Shown: positions 54,625 to 64,000 of the stretch, in pieces | How positions within the stretch are numbered: position 1 is the first letter of the stretch | Layout: the number at the start of each line of letters is the position of its first letter | Assembly: GCF_900044055.2 (NCBI RefSeq) | Contig: NZ_FCOX02000003.1 | Span: 186,001 to 250,000, forward strand | Origin: Caballeronia calidae | GTDB lineage: Bacteria; Pseudomonadota; Gammaproteobacteria; Burkholderiales; Burkholderiaceae | Length of the DNA stretch: 64,000 nt | Direction: 5' to 3' | Notes under the pieces: model-generated | The model's database searches: none | Seen by the model: only the letters and a program-made list of their open reading frames with translations | What the model was told of the DNA's origin: nothing | Made by a program: the position numbers and the translations under genes

Positions 54625-55761
54625 ATGAGCCGACTCTCCGGGCGCATCCGCATCATTGCCCGAGCGCTACCCAAGCTTGCGTTGAAGGCGTTTCGCCGGC
54701 GCCCGGCCGATGTGTCGAGCATTCTGATCGCGCATCATCTGCTGCTCGGCGACACCTTGCTGCTGACGCCGCTCGTCGCGAAGCTGCGCGATCGCTATCC
54801 GCATGCGCGCATCGCGCTCACGTGTCCCAAGGCGATCGTGCCGCTCTATGCCGGACGGCCCTATGGCGCCGACGCGCTGCCTTTCGATCCGCGCGACACG
54901 GCGAGCGTTTCGGCGGTGCTGAAGTCCGGCCCGTACGATCTCGGCATCGTCGTCGGCGACAACCGTCACGCGTGGCTCGCCATCGCGGCGAAGTGCCGCT
55001 GGATCGTCGGTCACGGCGACGATACGCCCGCGTGGAAGAACTGGCCGCTCGACGAGTCGCATCCCTATCCTGCGAAGCCCGCCGCATGGGCCGATATCGC
55101 CGCGACGCTCATCGAAGGGCCGCCGCCGGCGCGCTATCGGCCGGACGACTGGCCGGCGCCGGCCGTTGCGCCGTTCGCGGAAGCGGACGCGGCATTGCTC
55201 GCGCGGCCCTACGTGGTGCTGCATCCCGGCGCGAGCACGTCCGTCAAGCGCTGGCCGCACGATCGCTGGCGCGCGCTCGCGGCGCGCGTCGAGCAGATGG
55301 GCTACACGCCGGTGTGGAGCGGCGGTCCGGGTGAAGCCGACCTCGTCCGCGCGATCGATCCGGAAGGGCGGCATGCGAATTTCGCGGGCCGCGTGGGACT
55401 CGGCGAGCTGTGGCAACTGTTCGCGCGGGCGCGCGCGATCGTCTGCCCGGACACGGGCGTCGCGCATCTGGGGCGCATGGTGGGCGTGCCGACCGTCACG
55501 CTCTTCGGGCCCGGCAACGCCATGATCCACGGCGCGGGCGAGTTCTGGCGCGATGCGCCCTTCAGGCCGGTTACCATCGTCGACATGCCGTGCCGCGACG
55601 AGCCCTTCATCTTTCGACGGCGCGTGCCGTGGGTGCGCCGCTGCGACCGCAACGAAACGACGTGCGTCGCATGGCGCGGCGATCATGCCGAATGCATGGG
55701 CCTCATTTCGCTCGATGCGGTGAGCCGGGCACTCGAGGAGATGTTGACGGAAGGTCTATGA
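54625..55761 (+). CDS. Glycosyltransferase family 9 (heptosyltransferase-like)
   Basis: A 378-residue GT-B enzyme of the ADP-heptose:LPS heptosyltransferase family. Motifs are LIAHHLLLGDTLLLTPLVAKLRDRYPHARI near residue 33, VVLHPGASTSVKRWPHDRW near 195 (nucleotide-binding), WSGGPGEADLV, and the donor-site block RARAIVCPDTGVAHLGRMVGVPTVTLFGP near 270. The C-terminus has a Cys-rich stretch (RRCDRNETTC). It may transfer heptose or another sugar to LPS core. It overlaps the O-antigen ligase by ATGA, so the two are translationally coupled. Confidence 0.9.
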   Translation: MSRLSGRIRIIARALPKLALKAFRRRPADVSSILIAHHLLLGDTLLLTPLVAKLRDRYPHARIALTCPKAIVPLYAGRPYGADALPFDPRDTASVSAVLKSGPYDLGIVVGDNRHAWLAIAAKCRWIVGHGDDTPAWKNWPLDESHPYPAKPAAWADIAATLIEGPPPARYRPDDWPAPAVAPFAEADAALLARPYVVLHPGASTSVKRWPHDRWRALAARVEQMGYTPVWSGGPGEADLVRAIDPEGRHANFAGRVGLGELWQLFARARAIVCPDTGVAHLGRMVGVPTVTLFGPGNAMIHGAGEFWRDAPFRPVTIVDMPCRDEPFIFRRRVPWVRRCDRNETTCVAWRGDHAECMGLISLDAVSRALEEMLTEGL

Positions 55762-57080
55762 CGACAAAAACGTATCGTTTTCAGCCCGATTGGTTTCTTT
55801 GGATCGGCGCGCCCGTCATTCTCTTCGTGGTCGCGTTCGCACATATGACGGCGGTCGAGAACATCGCGCTCGGTTTCGTCGGCATCGGCACGATCGCGGT
55901 GGCGGCGACGCGCGGTGCGCCTTTTCCGCTGCGCTGGCCGCTGCTCGCGCCCGTCGTGCTGTGGGCCGCGTGGGCGCTCGCGTCGGTGTCGTGGTCGGTG
56001 TATCCGTCCGAGAGCATGCATGCGTGGCTGGACGAAGTGTTCTATCCGCTCTTCGCCTTCTTCGGCTTCTGGCTCGTGGGCGCGCGCATGGCGAAACCCG
56101 AGCGGCTGGTCCTTGCGCACTGGCTCGGCTGCGCGCTCGTCGCCCTGATCAGCGTCGTGCACTGGGGGCAACTGCAGCCGCCCACCGCCGATACCTTCAT
56201 GCTGCATTACTACAACCGCGTCGGTCACACGAGCACGATCGCGCTCTTCGCGATGGCGCTCTTCGCCGGGATGCTGTTCGACGGGAAGTGGCGCGCGATC
56301 GGCGTGACGGGCGTGCTCTTCTGCGTGTTCATCGGGGTGGCGACGCTCAACCGCTTCTTCGGACTTGCGGCTTTCGTCACGCTCGCGATCGCGCTGTATC
56401 CGCTTTATCGGCGGCACATGGTGCTGGCGGCGGTGGCGCTGTCGATCGTCGGTATCGCGGCGATCGGCACGCTCGAATTCAGCTCGCGCAGCCGCTTCGC
56501 TCAATTGCCGCCGTCGCTGGCCGCGCACGGCGTGACGATCGAAGGCGATCGCGTTCCGGTGCCGTCGTTCCTGCCGGGCATCGGCGACACCATCGCCGCC
56601 GACACGCGCCCGCGCCTGTGGGCCTTCTACAGCAAGGTCGGCGAGCCGCATTCGTGGATCGGCATCGGCTTCGGCAAGCCGCTGCCGGGCGAGGTTTACA
56701 GGAAGCAGATGCCGCCGCGACTGCTCGCCGCCGAACCGCAGGCGCTCACGCACGCGCACAACCTGTTCCTGAACACGTGGCTCGAGACGGGCGTCGTCGG
56801 CGTCGTGCTGGAAGCGGCGCTCTTCGTCGGGCTCGTGATCCGCTTCTGGCGGCTGAGGCGCGAGGTGCCGTGGCTTGCGGCGGGCGGCATCGCGCTCGTC
56901 GGCGGGATGATCGCAAAAAACTCGACCGACGATTTCATGTGGCAGACCACCGCGCTCGCGTTCTGGTGCTTCGCCGGGCTGATGCTCGGCCGCGGCGAAC
57001 GCCTGACGGGCCGGCTGCCGCCGCCGCGCGGCGCTTTCGCAACCGCAACCGAAACCGAAACCGCCAATCCGCGGCAATAG
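55758..57080 (+). CDS. O-antigen ligase / polymerase family membrane protein (WaaL/Wzy-like)
   Basis: A 440-residue inner-membrane protein with about 11-12 helices, for example WIGAPVILFVVAFAHM and VLWAAWALASVSWSVYPSESM. The large periplasmic loop (residues about 235-330) holds the conserved R and H residues: TRPRLWAFYSKVGEPHSWIGIGFG and ALTHAHNLFLNTWLETGVVG. This is the Wzy_C/O-antigen ligase signature. It joins or polymerises O-antigen on lipid A-core. The longer frame to 55410 is antisense-like and was rejected; the start is inside the GT9 stop (ATGA). Confidence 0.9.
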   Translation: MTTKTYRFQPDWFLWIGAPVILFVVAFAHMTAVENIALGFVGIGTIAVAATRGAPFPLRWPLLAPVVLWAAWALASVSWSVYPSESMHAWLDEVFYPLFAFFGFWLVGARMAKPERLVLAHWLGCALVALISVVHWGQLQPPTADTFMLHYYNRVGHTSTIALFAMALFAGMLFDGKWRAIGVTGVLFCVFIGVATLNRFFGLAAFVTLAIALYPLYRRHMVLAAVALSIVGIAAIGTLEFSSRSRFAQLPPSLAAHGVTIEGDRVPVPSFLPGIGDTIAADTRPRLWAFYSKVGEPHSWIGIGFGKPLPGEVYRKQMPPRLLAAEPQALTHAHNLFLNTWLETGVVGVVLEAALFVGLVIRFWRLRREVPWLAAGGIALVGGMIAKNSTDDFMWQTTALAFWCFAGLMLGRGERLTGRLPPPRGAFATATETETANPRQ

Positions 57081-57204
57081 GCGCTCCGGACACCTACATT
57101 CGACCGCGCCGCCCACAGGATTAGAATGGCGGATTCTCGTGTGCTGATCCGCACCGCGAATCGAACCGGCGCACTTTTACGCAAACCGAACACCGAGGAA
57201 AGAT

Positions 57205-58989
57205 TTGAGCCAGAAGCAGACATTGCGCAAGACCATCGGCGCGGGCGAAAGCAGCTCGCCGACGGCCGTCATGAGGCGGCTATGGCCGTATATCCGCCCG
57301 CTGCTCGGCACGGTGTTTCTCGGCCTGTTGACGATGGGCATCGTCGCCGCGACCGAGGCGGGCATCCCGATGCTGCTGAAGCCGCTGCTCGACCACGGCT
57401 TCGGCTCGAAGAGCAGCGATCACGCGAAATGGCTCGTGCCGGCCGCCGTCATCGGGCTTGCGCTGGTGCGCGGCGGGGCGCAGTACGCATCGGGCTATTT
57501 CCTCTCATACGTGACGAACAAGATCCTGCTGCAACTGCGGCTCGAGATGTTCCAGCGCATGATCCACACGAGCGCCGGCTTCTTCCAGCGCGAGACGGCG
57601 AGTACGGTCATCAACGCGGTCGTCTTCGAGGTCAACCAGATTTTGAGCGTGCTGCAGAGCGTCGTCGTCACGCTCGTGCGCGACTCGCTGACGGTGGTGT
57701 TCCTGCTCGGCTATCTGTTCATCCTGAACTGGCGTCTCACGCTGATCGTCGCGGTGATTCTTCCGGCGATCGGCTGGCTCGTCAGCAAGATCAACCGGCG
57801 GCTGCGGCGCCTGAACCGCGAGCATCAGACCCTCACCAATGAGCTGTCGTATATCGTCGAGGAGACGGTCGGCGGCTACAAGGTCGTGAAGGTGCACAAC
57901 GGCGAGCCGTACGAGATCGGCCGCTTCTCGGAAATGAGCCATCGCCTGCGCGGCTACTCGATGCGCATGCAGGTGTCGGGCGGCCTCGCGCAGCCGCTCA
58001 CGCAGTTTCTCGCGTCGATCGCGCTCGCCATCGTCATCACGATCGCGGTCGTGCAGTCGGCGAACGACCAGACGACCGTTGGCGGTTTTGTCGCGTTCGT
58101 CACGTCGATGCTGCTCGTGATCTCGCCGCTCAAGCATCTGATCGACATCAATCAGCCCATGCAGCGCGGCATGACGGCGGCGGAGCTGATCTTCGGCCTG
58201 ATCGACGAACCCGCGGAGCCGGAGGGTGGCGGCAAGCGTCTGCCGCGCGCGCGCGGCGAAGTCGAGTTCCGGGACGTGACCTTCAGCTACGGCTCGATCG
58301 ACCGGCCGACGCTCGATCGCGTGTCGTTCAAGGTCGCGCCGGGCGAGATGGTCGCGCTGGCAGGCCCGTCGGGCAGCGGCAAGACGACGCTCGTGAATCT
58401 GCTGCCGCGGTTCTTCGATCCGCGCGGCGGTCAGGTGCTCGTCGACGGCGTGTCGATCACCGAATACAACCTCCACGACCTTCGCGATCAGCTCGCGATG
58501 GTCAGCCAGGATGTCGTCCTCTTCAACGATACGATCGCGGCGAACGTCGCATACGGCCAGACGCCGGATCGCGAGCGCGTGATGGCGGCGCTCGCGGCGG
58601 CGAATCTGTCGGATGTGGTGACTTCGTTGCCCGAGGGAATCGATACGCTGATCGGCGGCAATGGTATGCGTCTGTCGGGTGGGCAGCGTCAGCGTCTCGC
58701 GATCGCGCGGGCCATCTATAAGGATGCGCCGATCCTGATTCTCGACGAAGCCACCTCAGCGCTGGATTCGGAGTCGGAGCGGCACGTGCAGTCTGCGCTC
58801 GAGACGCTGATGAAGGGACGCACGACGCTCGTCATCGCGCACCGGCTGTCGACAATCGAGCGCGCGGACCGGATCCTCGTGATGGAGGCGGGGCGCATTG
58901 CCGAGCAGGGCAGCCATGCCGAACTGCTGCGCAAGGACGGACTGTATGCGCACTTGCATCGGATTCAGTATCAGCAGCAGGCGGCGTGA
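57205..58989 (+). CDS. msbA: Lipid A/LPS ABC exporter MsbA
   Basis: A 594-residue half-transporter. Six membrane helices (residues 1-330) are fused to an ABC ATPase with Walker [10 protein letters not shown] near residue 390, the signature [14 protein letters not shown] near 490, Walker [13 protein letters not shown] near 512, and an H-loop in VIAHRLSTI. As a homodimer it flips lipid A-core across the inner membrane. Length matches MsbA (582-600). The start is a TTG (TTGAGCCAG) with GAGGAAAGA upstream; no ATG fits. A 124-bp gap separates it from the ligase gene. Confidence 0.93.
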   Translation: MSQKQTLRKTIGAGESSSPTAVMRRLWPYIRPLLGTVFLGLLTMGIVAATEAGIPMLLKPLLDHGFGSKSSDHAKWLVPAAVIGLALVRGGAQYASGYFLSYVTNKILLQLRLEMFQRMIHTSAGFFQRETASTVINAVVFEVNQILSVLQSVVVTLVRDSLTVVFLLGYLFILNWRLTLIVAVILPAIGWLVSKINRRLRRLNREHQTLTNELSYIVEETVGGYKVVKVHNGEPYEIGRFSEMSHRLRGYSMRMQVSGGLAQPLTQFLASIALAIVITIAVVQSANDQTTVGGFVAFVTSMLLVISPLKHLIDINQPMQRGMTAAELIFGLIDEPAEPEGGGKRLPRARGEVEFRDVTFSYGSIDRPTLDRVSFKVAPGEMVALAGPSGSGKTTLVNLLPRFFDPRGGQVLVDGVSITEYNLHDLRDQLAMVSQDVVLFNDTIAANVAYGQTPDRERVMAALAAANLSDVVTSLPEGIDTLIGGNGMRLSGGQRQRLAIARAIYKDAPILILDEATSALDSESERHVQSALETLMKGRTTLVIAHRLSTIERADRILVMEAGRIAEQGSHAELLRKDGLYAHLHRIQYQQQAA

Positions 58990-59099
58990 GAGTTTGACCG
59001 GACGAGGAATTTCTTGCGTGGAAACATAAGATATTCCTTGTTCACACGCTGCGCGGCAAACCGGATGATGTCCGCTCCAAGACGAGACGGACTCATCCT

Positions 59100-59324
59100 A
59101 TGGCCAACTACAAATATCCCCAATTTCTCAATCAAAGCAATCACGCTGCTTTTGACTCGATCTCTGATCCCGGACAAGCCACTCCGAATTCTGGAATCTA
59201 TCGATGCGAGGTTTGCGGTCACAGCGTCGTGTCTACGCTCGGTCATCCGCTGCCGCCGCAAAATCATCATCAGCATTCGAGTAGGCAAGCGATTCGTTGG
59301 CGGTTGATCGTAGCAACGCATTGA
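59100..59324 (+). CDS. Small zinc-ribbon-like protein (protein-L type)
   Basis: A 74-residue protein MANYKYPQFLNQSNHAAFDSISDPGQATPNSGIYRCEVCGHSVVSTLGH...LPPQNHHQHSSRQ with end IRWRLIVATH (text abbreviated). CEVC plus the later His-rich HHQHS could bind zinc. Closely similar small proteins occur in enterobacteria and on plasmids, often called protein L, with no known role. It is missed easily because of its size. There is a GAGACGG ribosome site. It stands alone between msbA and rng, with both flanks about 70-110 bases. Confidence 0.75.
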   Translation: MANYKYPQFLNQSNHAAFDSISDPGQATPNSGIYRCEVCGHSVVSTLGHPLPPQNHHQHSSRQAIRWRLIVATH

Positions 59325-59395
59325 AGTCAAAGACGAGGGCGCGCGCTCGAGGAGTTCGATCGCATTGCCGGCGCCCTCGTGTATCGAGACCGAAG

Positions 59396-60865
59396 TCACA
59401 TCAGCACGATGTCATACTGCTCCTGGCTGAGATTGCTCTCGACCTGCAACGAAACCGGCTTGCCGATGAAGTCCATCAGCATTGCCAGATGCTGTGACTC
59501 TTCCTCGAGAAACAGATCGATCACCTGCTGCGAAGCCACCACCCGAAACTCACGCGGATTGAATTGCCGCGATTCACGCATGATTTCGCGCAGCACGTCG
59601 TAGCACACCGTGCGCGGCGTCTTCACTTGCCCCTTGCCCTGACAAACGGGACAAGGCTCGCACAACACATGCGCGAGCGATTCGCGCGTGCGCTTGCGCG
59701 TCATCTCGACGAGCCCGAGCTGCGAAAACCCATTGACGGTCACGCGCGTGCGATCCCGCGACAACGCCTTCTTCAGCTCGCCCAGCACCTGATCCCGATG
59801 CTCGACATTTTCCATGTCGATGAAATCGATGATGATGATCCCGCCGAGATTCCTCAAGCGCAGTTGCCGCGCGATGGTATGCGCCGCTTCGAGATTGGTT
59901 TTGAAGATCGTGTCGTCGAAATTGCGCGCGCCGACATAGCCGCCCGTATTCACGTCGATGGTCGTCATCGCTTCGGTCTGGTCGATCATCAGATAGCCGC
60001 CCGACTTGAGATCGACGCGCCGCGATAGCGCCCGCTGAATCTCCGCCTCGATGTTGTACAGATCGAAGAGCGGCCGCTCGCCGGTGTAGTGATGCAGGCG
60101 CGACGCAACCGCCGGCGTGAACTCCGCGGCGAAATCCGCGAGCATCTGGAACGTCTCGCGCGAATCGACCTGAATGCGCGTGGTTTCGTCGTTGACGAAG
60201 TCGCGTAGCACACGCTGCGCGAGATTCAGATCCTGATAGAGCAGGCTAGTGGGCGGCACGCGCTGCGCTTGCGCCACGATCGTCGCCCACGTCTTGCGCA
60301 GATATGCGACGTCCGCCGCGAGTTCCTCGCTCGTCGCATCCTCGGCGATGGTGCGCACGATATAGCCGCCTTTCTCGTCGGCGGGCAGCACGGCCGTCAG
60401 ACGCGCACGCACGGCCTCGCGCTCCGCTTCGCTCTCGATCTTCTGCGAGATGCCGATATGCGGCTCCTGCGGCAGATACACGAGCGTGCGCCCCGCGATG
60501 CTCACCTGCGTGGACAGGCGCGCGCCCTTCGTGCCGATCGGGTCTTTCACGACCTGCACCATCAGCGACTGACCTTCGAAGACGATCTTCTCGATGGGCA
60601 CATGCGGCGCCGACGAATGCGGCTCGCCCGCGATGCGCGGATGCCAGATATCGGCCACGTGCAAGAACGCGGCGCGCTCGAGTCCGATATCGATGAACGC
60701 GGATTGCATGCCCGGCAGCACGCGCACGACCTTGCCGAGATAGACATTGCCGACGCGTCCGCGCGAAAGGGTGCGCTCGACGTGAAGCTCCTGAACGGCG
60801 CCTTGCTGAACCAGTGCGACTCGGGTTTCCTGCGGTGTGACGTTGATCAGGATTTCTTCGTTCAT
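59396..60865 (-). CDS. rng: Ribonuclease G
   Basis: A 489-residue endoribonuclease of the RNase E/G family. An S1 domain is near residues 40-125 (RGRVGNVYLGKVVRVLPGMQ, FIDIGLERAAFLHVADI). The catalytic core has DINVNTGG-type YVGARNFDDTIFKTNLEA near 300 and acidic DFIDMENVEHRDQVL near 345. The zinc-link CPVCQGKG (CEPCPVC) lies near 405. Length matches RNase G (489 in E. coli) and there is no RNase E scaffold tail. It matures 16S rRNA and degrades mRNA. It is last of the hemF-rng run, 7 bp after maf. Confidence 0.96.
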   Translation of the reverse strand: MNEEILINVTPQETRVALVQQGAVQELHVERTLSRGRVGNVYLGKVVRVLPGMQSAFIDIGLERAAFLHVADIWHPRIAGEPHSSAPHVPIEKIVFEGQSLMVQVVKDPIGTKGARLSTQVSIAGRTLVYLPQEPHIGISQKIESEAEREAVRARLTAVLPADEKGGYIVRTIAEDATSEELAADVAYLRKTWATIVAQAQRVPPTSLLYQDLNLAQRVLRDFVNDETTRIQVDSRETFQMLADFAAEFTPAVASRLHHYTGERPLFDLYNIEAEIQRALSRRVDLKSGGYLMIDQTEAMTTIDVNTGGYVGARNFDDTIFKTNLEAAHTIARQLRLRNLGGIIIIDFIDMENVEHRDQVLGELKKALSRDRTRVTVNGFSQLGLVEMTRKRTRESLAHVLCEPCPVCQGKGQVKTPRTVCYDVLREIMRESRQFNPREFRVVASQQVIDLFLEEESQHLAMLMDFIGKPVSLQVESNLSQEQYDIVLM

Positions 60866-60872
60866 GGCCTGT

Positions 60873-61487
60873 TTAGAATTCGACGCGCGCCACGCGCAAG
60901 AGTGCTGCGGTTTCGAAAAGGGGCAGACCCATGATACCCGAATAGGACCCGTCGATTCGCTCGATGAACTCGGCCGCGCGCCCCTGTATGCCGTACGCGC
61001 CGGCCTTGCCGAGCGGCTCGCCCGATGCGGCGTAGCGCTGCAGCGCAGCACGATCCGCGCCCGCGAAGCGCACCGCCGAGCGCGAGAGCGCGGGTTCGAG
61101 CAACGTGCCGTCGGCATCGACGACGGCGATCGCGGTCAGCACTTCGTGCTCGCGGCCCGCGAGGCGTTCCAGCATCGCGACGGCGTCTTCTTCGTGGAGC
61201 GGCTTGCCGAGGATCAGGCCGTCGATGGTCACGGTCGTATCGGCGACGAGGATCGGCGCGCTCGCATGGCCGCCGGCAATGAGCCGCGCGCGCGCCGCGT
61301 GCGCCTTCAGCGCGCACACGCGCACGACATACGCATCGGCGGCTTCGCCCGGCAGCTCGGCTTCGAGCGCCTCGGCGTCTTCATCGGGACGGGGAAGAAG
61401 GAGTTCGTACCGCACGCCGAGCTGAGCGAGCAACTCCTTGCGGCGCGGGCTTTGGGAAGCGAGATAAACGAAGGGATAAGTCGGCAT
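60873..61487 (-). CDS. maf: Maf-family nucleoside triphosphate pyrophosphatase
   Basis: A 204-residue enzyme. The opening [19 protein letters not shown] and the block [25 protein letters not shown] near residue 80 are Maf signatures. [26 protein letters not shown] near 180 closes the active site. Maf proteins hydrolyse modified or canonical NTPs (dTTP/UTP or m7GTP) and affect septation. Start MPTYPFVY was preferred over a Met 11 codons upstream because it matches the family. It is co-transcribed with rng. Confidence 0.95.
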   Translation of the reverse strand: MPTYPFVYLASQSPRRKELLAQLGVRYELLLPRPDEDAEALEAELPGEAADAYVVRVCALKAHAARARLIAGGHASAPILVADTTVTIDGLILGKPLHEEDAVAMLERLAGREHEVLTAIAVVDADGTLLEPALSRSAVRFAGADRAALQRYAASGEPLGKAGAYGIQGRAAEFIERIDGSYSGIMGLPLFETAALLRVARVEF

Positions 61488-61551
61488 CGTGGGGTTGGAT
61501 TCGAATGGCGCGCAGGTCATTCGATCCAGACTTCCCAGACTCCGAATGGCC

Positions 61552-62022
61552 TCACGCGCGATGATAAGGATGATTCTGCGTGATGCTCCACGCGCGGTAA
61601 AGCTGTTCGGCGAGCAGCACGCGCACCATGCCGTGCGGCAGCGTCAGGCTCGACACGCGTAGCAATAGTTCGGCCCGTGATTTCACATCGGGATGAAGCC
61701 CGTCCGCGCCGCCGATCACGAACGCGACGTCGCGCCCGTCCTGCTGCCAGCCGGGCAGGGCGTTCGCGAGTTGCATCGTGGTCCAGTCGCGGCCGCGCTC
61801 GTCGAGTGCGACGACGCGCGCGTTCTTCGGCAAGGCGGCTTCGATGCGCTGCTTCTCGGCGGCCATCACGCTCTCGGCATTGCGTCCCGACGAGCGCTGC
61901 TCGGGCTTGATCTCCTTGAGCTCGATGCGCAACTCGGGCGGCATGCGCTTCGCGTATTCGTCGAAGCCATTCGTGATCCAGTCGGGCATCTTGTGTCCGA
62001 CGGCGAGGATGACCAGCTTCAT
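61552..62022 (-). CDS. rlmH: 23S rRNA (pseudouridine-1915-N3)-methyltransferase RlmH
   Basis: A 156-residue SPOUT methyltransferase. It starts [16 protein letters not shown] and includes [17 protein letters not shown], then the SAM-binding trefoil [18 protein letters not shown] and [24 protein letters not shown], ending NHPYHRA. The tail residues are the RlmH hallmark. It acts on the helix 69 region of assembled ribosomes. It is between rsfS and maf in the run. Confidence 0.97.
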   Translation of the reverse strand: MKLVILAVGHKMPDWITNGFDEYAKRMPPELRIELKEIKPEQRSSGRNAESVMAAEKQRIEAALPKNARVVALDERGRDWTTMQLANALPGWQQDGRDVAFVIGGADGLHPDVKSRAELLLRVSSLTLPHGMVRVLLAEQLYRAWSITQNHPYHRA

Positions 62023-62036
62023 CGAATGAAGCGGCG

Positions 62037-62489
62037 TCAGTGCTTGCGCGTGGTCTTGCGCGCGGGACGTTTGACCGCGGGCGCGGCGTCTTCGTCGTCC
62101 TCGTCTTCGTCGGCCGTGACGCTCGCGCCGCCGAACATGTTCGGCTTCTGCAGCTTCACGCGCACGGGCTTGTCGCCCCAGACTTCCTCGAGGTTGTAGT
62201 ACTGGCGCAGCGCCGGTTGCAGGATGTGTACGACCGCATCGCCGCAATCGACCAGCACCCATTCGCCGATCTCTTCGCCTTCCGTGCTGATGATGTCGCC
62301 GCCGGCTTCCTTGACCTTCTCGCGCACGCTGTTGGCGAGCGCCTTGGTCTGCCGGTTCGACGTGCCGCTCGCGACGACCACGCGGTCGAACAGCGACGTG
62401 AGGTGGGTTGTGTTGAACACCTTGATGTCTTGCGCCTTGACGTCTTCGAGACCGTCGATGATCGCGCGTTGAAGCTTCTGAAGTTCCAT
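62037..62489 (-). CDS. rsfS: Ribosome silencing factor RsfS
   Basis: A 150-residue protein. Residues 1-110 are the RsfS fold ([69 protein letters not shown]). A 40-residue charged tail follows ([12 protein letters not shown] and a lysine-arginine end), longer than in E. coli (105 residues). RsfS binds uL14 and prevents subunit joining in starvation. It is 13 bp after nadD in the run. Confidence 0.96.
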   Translation of the reverse strand: MELQKLQRAIIDGLEDVKAQDIKVFNTTHLTSLFDRVVVASGTSNRQTKALANSVREKVKEAGGDIISTEGEEIGEWVLVDCGDAVVHILQPALRQYYNLEEVWGDKPVRVKLQKPNMFGGASVTADEDEDDEDAAPAVKRPARKTTRKH

Positions 62490-62502
62490 AGTTACCGTGT
62501 CT

Positions 62503-63192
62503 TTACCGTGTCCGGTACAGATGATGTTGAACAATATAGTCCCATACAGCGCGTGGGACCTGATCCTGGAGCAGGGCGCGAGCCTCCGTCGCGCCCTGCA
62601 TCGTGCGTGCTGCTTCGCGGATCGCCGTGGCGGATACGTCGAGCAGCAGCGTTTCGTCGATATGCATATGGCCGTGCGGGCTCGCGCGCAATACGTCGGG
62701 CGATGCGCGTCGCGCTTCGAGCTCGGCGGCGACTGCCGCGGGCAAGGTCGCGATGTCGAAGCCCGCGCGCGTTTCCACGCAGATGTGCGCGTAGTCGAAG
62801 AGGCGCTTCCACTGATGCCACGAATCGAGCTTGACCAGCTGATCCGCGCCCATCAGCAGCGCGATGGACGCATCGGCGCCTTCGCGTTCGCGCCAGTGCG
62901 CGAGCGTGTCGACGGTATACGTGTCGCCGTGGCGATCGATCTCATCGGTGGCGACGGTGACCCGCACGCCATCGAGCGAGAGCGATGCCGGCGCCGCGCG
63001 CGTCATCGCCAGCCGATGCTCCGGCGCCGATACGCCCGCCTTCTGCCACGGCTGACCGGCGGGCAGGAGCACGAGCTCGGTCAGTTGCAGCAGCTCGACG
63101 AAGCGCCTTGCGAGCGCGAGATGCCCGTTGTGAATCGGATCGAAGGTGCCGCCGAAAATGCCGACGCGTTTCGTGCAGGGCGTCACAGCCAT
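62503..63192 (-). CDS. nadD: Nicotinate-nucleotide adenylyltransferase
   Basis: A 229-residue nucleotidyltransferase for NAD synthesis. The N-terminal block [20 protein letters not shown] (residues 9-28) has the HxGH motif (HNGH), and the C-terminal block has SATAIREAA, the (S/T)-x-I-R motif. [13 protein letters not shown] near residue 113 is conserved. The start lies 10 bases inside the hemF coding end, so translation is coupled. The rsfS gene follows. Confidence 0.96.
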   Translation of the reverse strand: MAVTPCTKRVGIFGGTFDPIHNGHLALARRFVELLQLTELVLLPAGQPWQKAGVSAPEHRLAMTRAAPASLSLDGVRVTVATDEIDRHGDTYTVDTLAHWREREGADASIALLMGADQLVKLDSWHQWKRLFDYAHICVETRAGFDIATLPAAVAAELEARRASPDVLRASPHGHMHIDETLLLDVSATAIREAARTMQGATEARALLQDQVPRAVWDYIVQHHLYRTR

Positions 63193-64000
63193 TCGCGCCG
63201 CACCAGGAAATCGGCGTAGAGCCGCGCTTCCGGCGTGCCCGGCTCCGGCTTCCAGTCGTAGCGCCAGTTTGCGACGGGCGGCATCGACATCAGAATCGAC
63301 TCGGTGCGTCCGCCGCTTTGCAGGCCGAAGTGCGTGCCGCGGTCGAACACGAGATTGAACTCGACGTAGCGGCCGCGCCGGTAGGCTTGAAACTCGCGCT
63401 CGCGCTCGCCATAGGGCGTGTCGCAGCGGCGCTCGATGACCGGCTGATACGCCTTCAGGAACGCATCGCCGACGCTGCGCATCATCGCGAACGAGCGCTC
63501 GAAGCCGGGTTCCGAGAAGTCATCGAAGAAAATGCCGCCGATGCCGCGCTGCTCGTCGCGATGTTTCAGATAAAAATACTCGTCGCACCACGTCTTGAAG
63601 CGCGGATACAGTTCCGCGCCGAACGGAGCGAGCGCGTCGCGGCAGACCTGATGGAAATGCCGCGCGTCTTCCTCGTAGCCGTAGATCGGCGTGAGATCCA
63701 TGCCGCCGCCGAACCAGAAGATCGGCGCTTCGCCTTCCCTGGTGGCGGTCAGCATGCGCACGTTCATGTGCACGGTCGGGCAGTGCGGATTGCGCGGATG
63801 CATCACGAGCGAGACGCCCAGCGCCTCGAAGCCGCGCCCGGCGAGTTGCGGGCGCGCCGCGCTCGCGGACGGCGGCAGCGCGTCGCCCTGCACGTCCGAG
63901 AAACCGATGCCCGCGCGTTCGAAGAAGCCGCCGCCTTCCAGGATGCGCGTCACGCCGCCGCCGCGCAGATGCGCGCCGGGCTCGCGGGTCCAGGCGTCCG
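63183..64000 (-). CDS. hemF: Oxygen-dependent coproporphyrinogen III oxidase (3' part)
   Basis: The gene continues beyond the right edge; about 272 C-terminal codons are present. Motifs seen are [80 protein letters not shown], and [36 protein letters not shown]. These are the HemF family signatures, including the conserved His and Asp of the active site. It converts coproporphyrinogen III to protoporphyrinogen IX in haem synthesis. It overlaps nadD by 10 bases at its end. Confidence 0.97.
   Translation of the reverse strand, partial: DAWTREPGAHLRGGGVTRILEGGGFFERAGIGFSDVQGDALPPSASAARPQLAGRGFEALGVSLVMHPRNPHCPTVHMNVRMLTATREGEAPIFWFGGGMDLTPIYGYEEDARHFHQVCRDALAPFGAELYPRFKTWCDEYFYLKHRDEQRGIGGIFFDDFSEPGFERSFAMMRSVGDAFLKAYQPVIERRCDTPYGEREREFQAYRRGRYVEFNLVFDRGTHFGLQSGGRTESILMSMPPVANWRYDWKPEPGTPEARLYADFLVRREWL

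Noticed and set aside
54326..54722. Two minus-strand frames of 94 and 108 codons near the candidate sRNA
   Set aside because: No ribosome sites, they overlap each other and the GT9 start, and composition is not protein-like.
1..64000. tRNA, rRNA, prophage, restriction or defence systems
   Set aside because: By reading I saw no cloverleaf with CCA end, no integrase, no methylase or nuclease pair and no toxin-antitoxin pair. A tRNA scan and a defence-system search would be needed to exclude small ones.

Overview
The window is chromosomal DNA from a high-GC betaproteobacterium. Gene content and order point to Burkholderiaceae, most likely Burkholderia sensu lato (Paraburkholderia/Caballeronia type): hemF-nadD-rsfS-rlmH-maf-rng in one run, a large FtsK beside zntB, an intracellular PHB depolymerase, the DUF3311 plus MctP symporter pair, dnaE followed by LPS genes and msbA, and a trimeric autotransporter adhesin with an ESPR signal. 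I see no rRNA, tRNA, CRISPR array or intact insertion sequence. Almost all of the window is ordinary housekeeping chromosome. The one clearly accessory patch is at 9.7-14.3 kb.

Layout. 1-0.3 kb: 5' end of a membrane sensor protein (minus). 0.7-5.3 kb: a minus-strand metabolic run (VOC protein, EamA exporter, PLP aminotransferase, RidA, then PhzF beyond a terminator), divergent from a MocR/GntR-aminotransferase regulator. 6.9-9.6 kb: a small HExxH protein and htpG with a heat-shock-like promoter. 9.7-14.3 kb: trimeric autotransporter adhesin with 495-bp internal repeats, followed by a broken MFS transporter; a diverged 130/170-bp direct repeat flanks the pair. 14.3-20.5 kb: a small helical-repeat protein; the overlapping trio ubiC, mismatch glycosylase and spermidine-synthase-like protein; DUF3311-mctP; a FUSC transporter; a PhnB-like protein. 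20.7-26 kb: transaldolase and the minus-strand run MoxR-GNAT-CoxE/vWA-BenE-TonB-like. 26.4-27.2 kb: two cytochromes c. 27.3-29.3 kb: RnfB, endonuclease III, DUF1841. 29.7-34 kb: TetR regulator, PHB depolymerase, GH15 glucoamylase-like enzyme. 34.4-38.3 kb: small proteins, lactonase, PagP, ZntB. 38.3-42 kb: FtsK. 42-46.9 kb: META-domain lipoprotein, PurT, small lipoprotein, MliC, RhlE. 46.9-52.4 kb: GluQRS, TrhO, DnaE. 52.4-59 kb: LPS block (GT4, GT2, GT9, O-antigen ligase, MsbA). 59.1 kb to the end: small zinc-ribbon protein, then RNase G, Maf, RlmH, RsfS, NadD and the 3' part of HemF.

How the genes work together. The LPS block plus PagP would build, export and acylate the outer-membrane glycolipid. 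The hemF-to-rng run joins haem and NAD synthesis with ribosome maturation and RNA turnover. PhaZ, GH15 and transaldolase handle carbon-store mobilisation and central carbon flux. MoxR with CoxE-like vWA is a chaperone-type metal-enzyme maturation pair with a GNAT gene between them.

The most interesting unexplained signals are the direct repeats with a covarying hairpin around the adhesin, an approximately 84-nt small-RNA candidate (promoter plus intrinsic terminator) between two LPS glycosyltransferases, two palindromes upstream of phaZ, and the -10-next-to-ATG arrangement (possible leaderless mRNAs) of ubiC, dnaE and perhaps rhlE. I found nothing I would confidently call a wholly new system.
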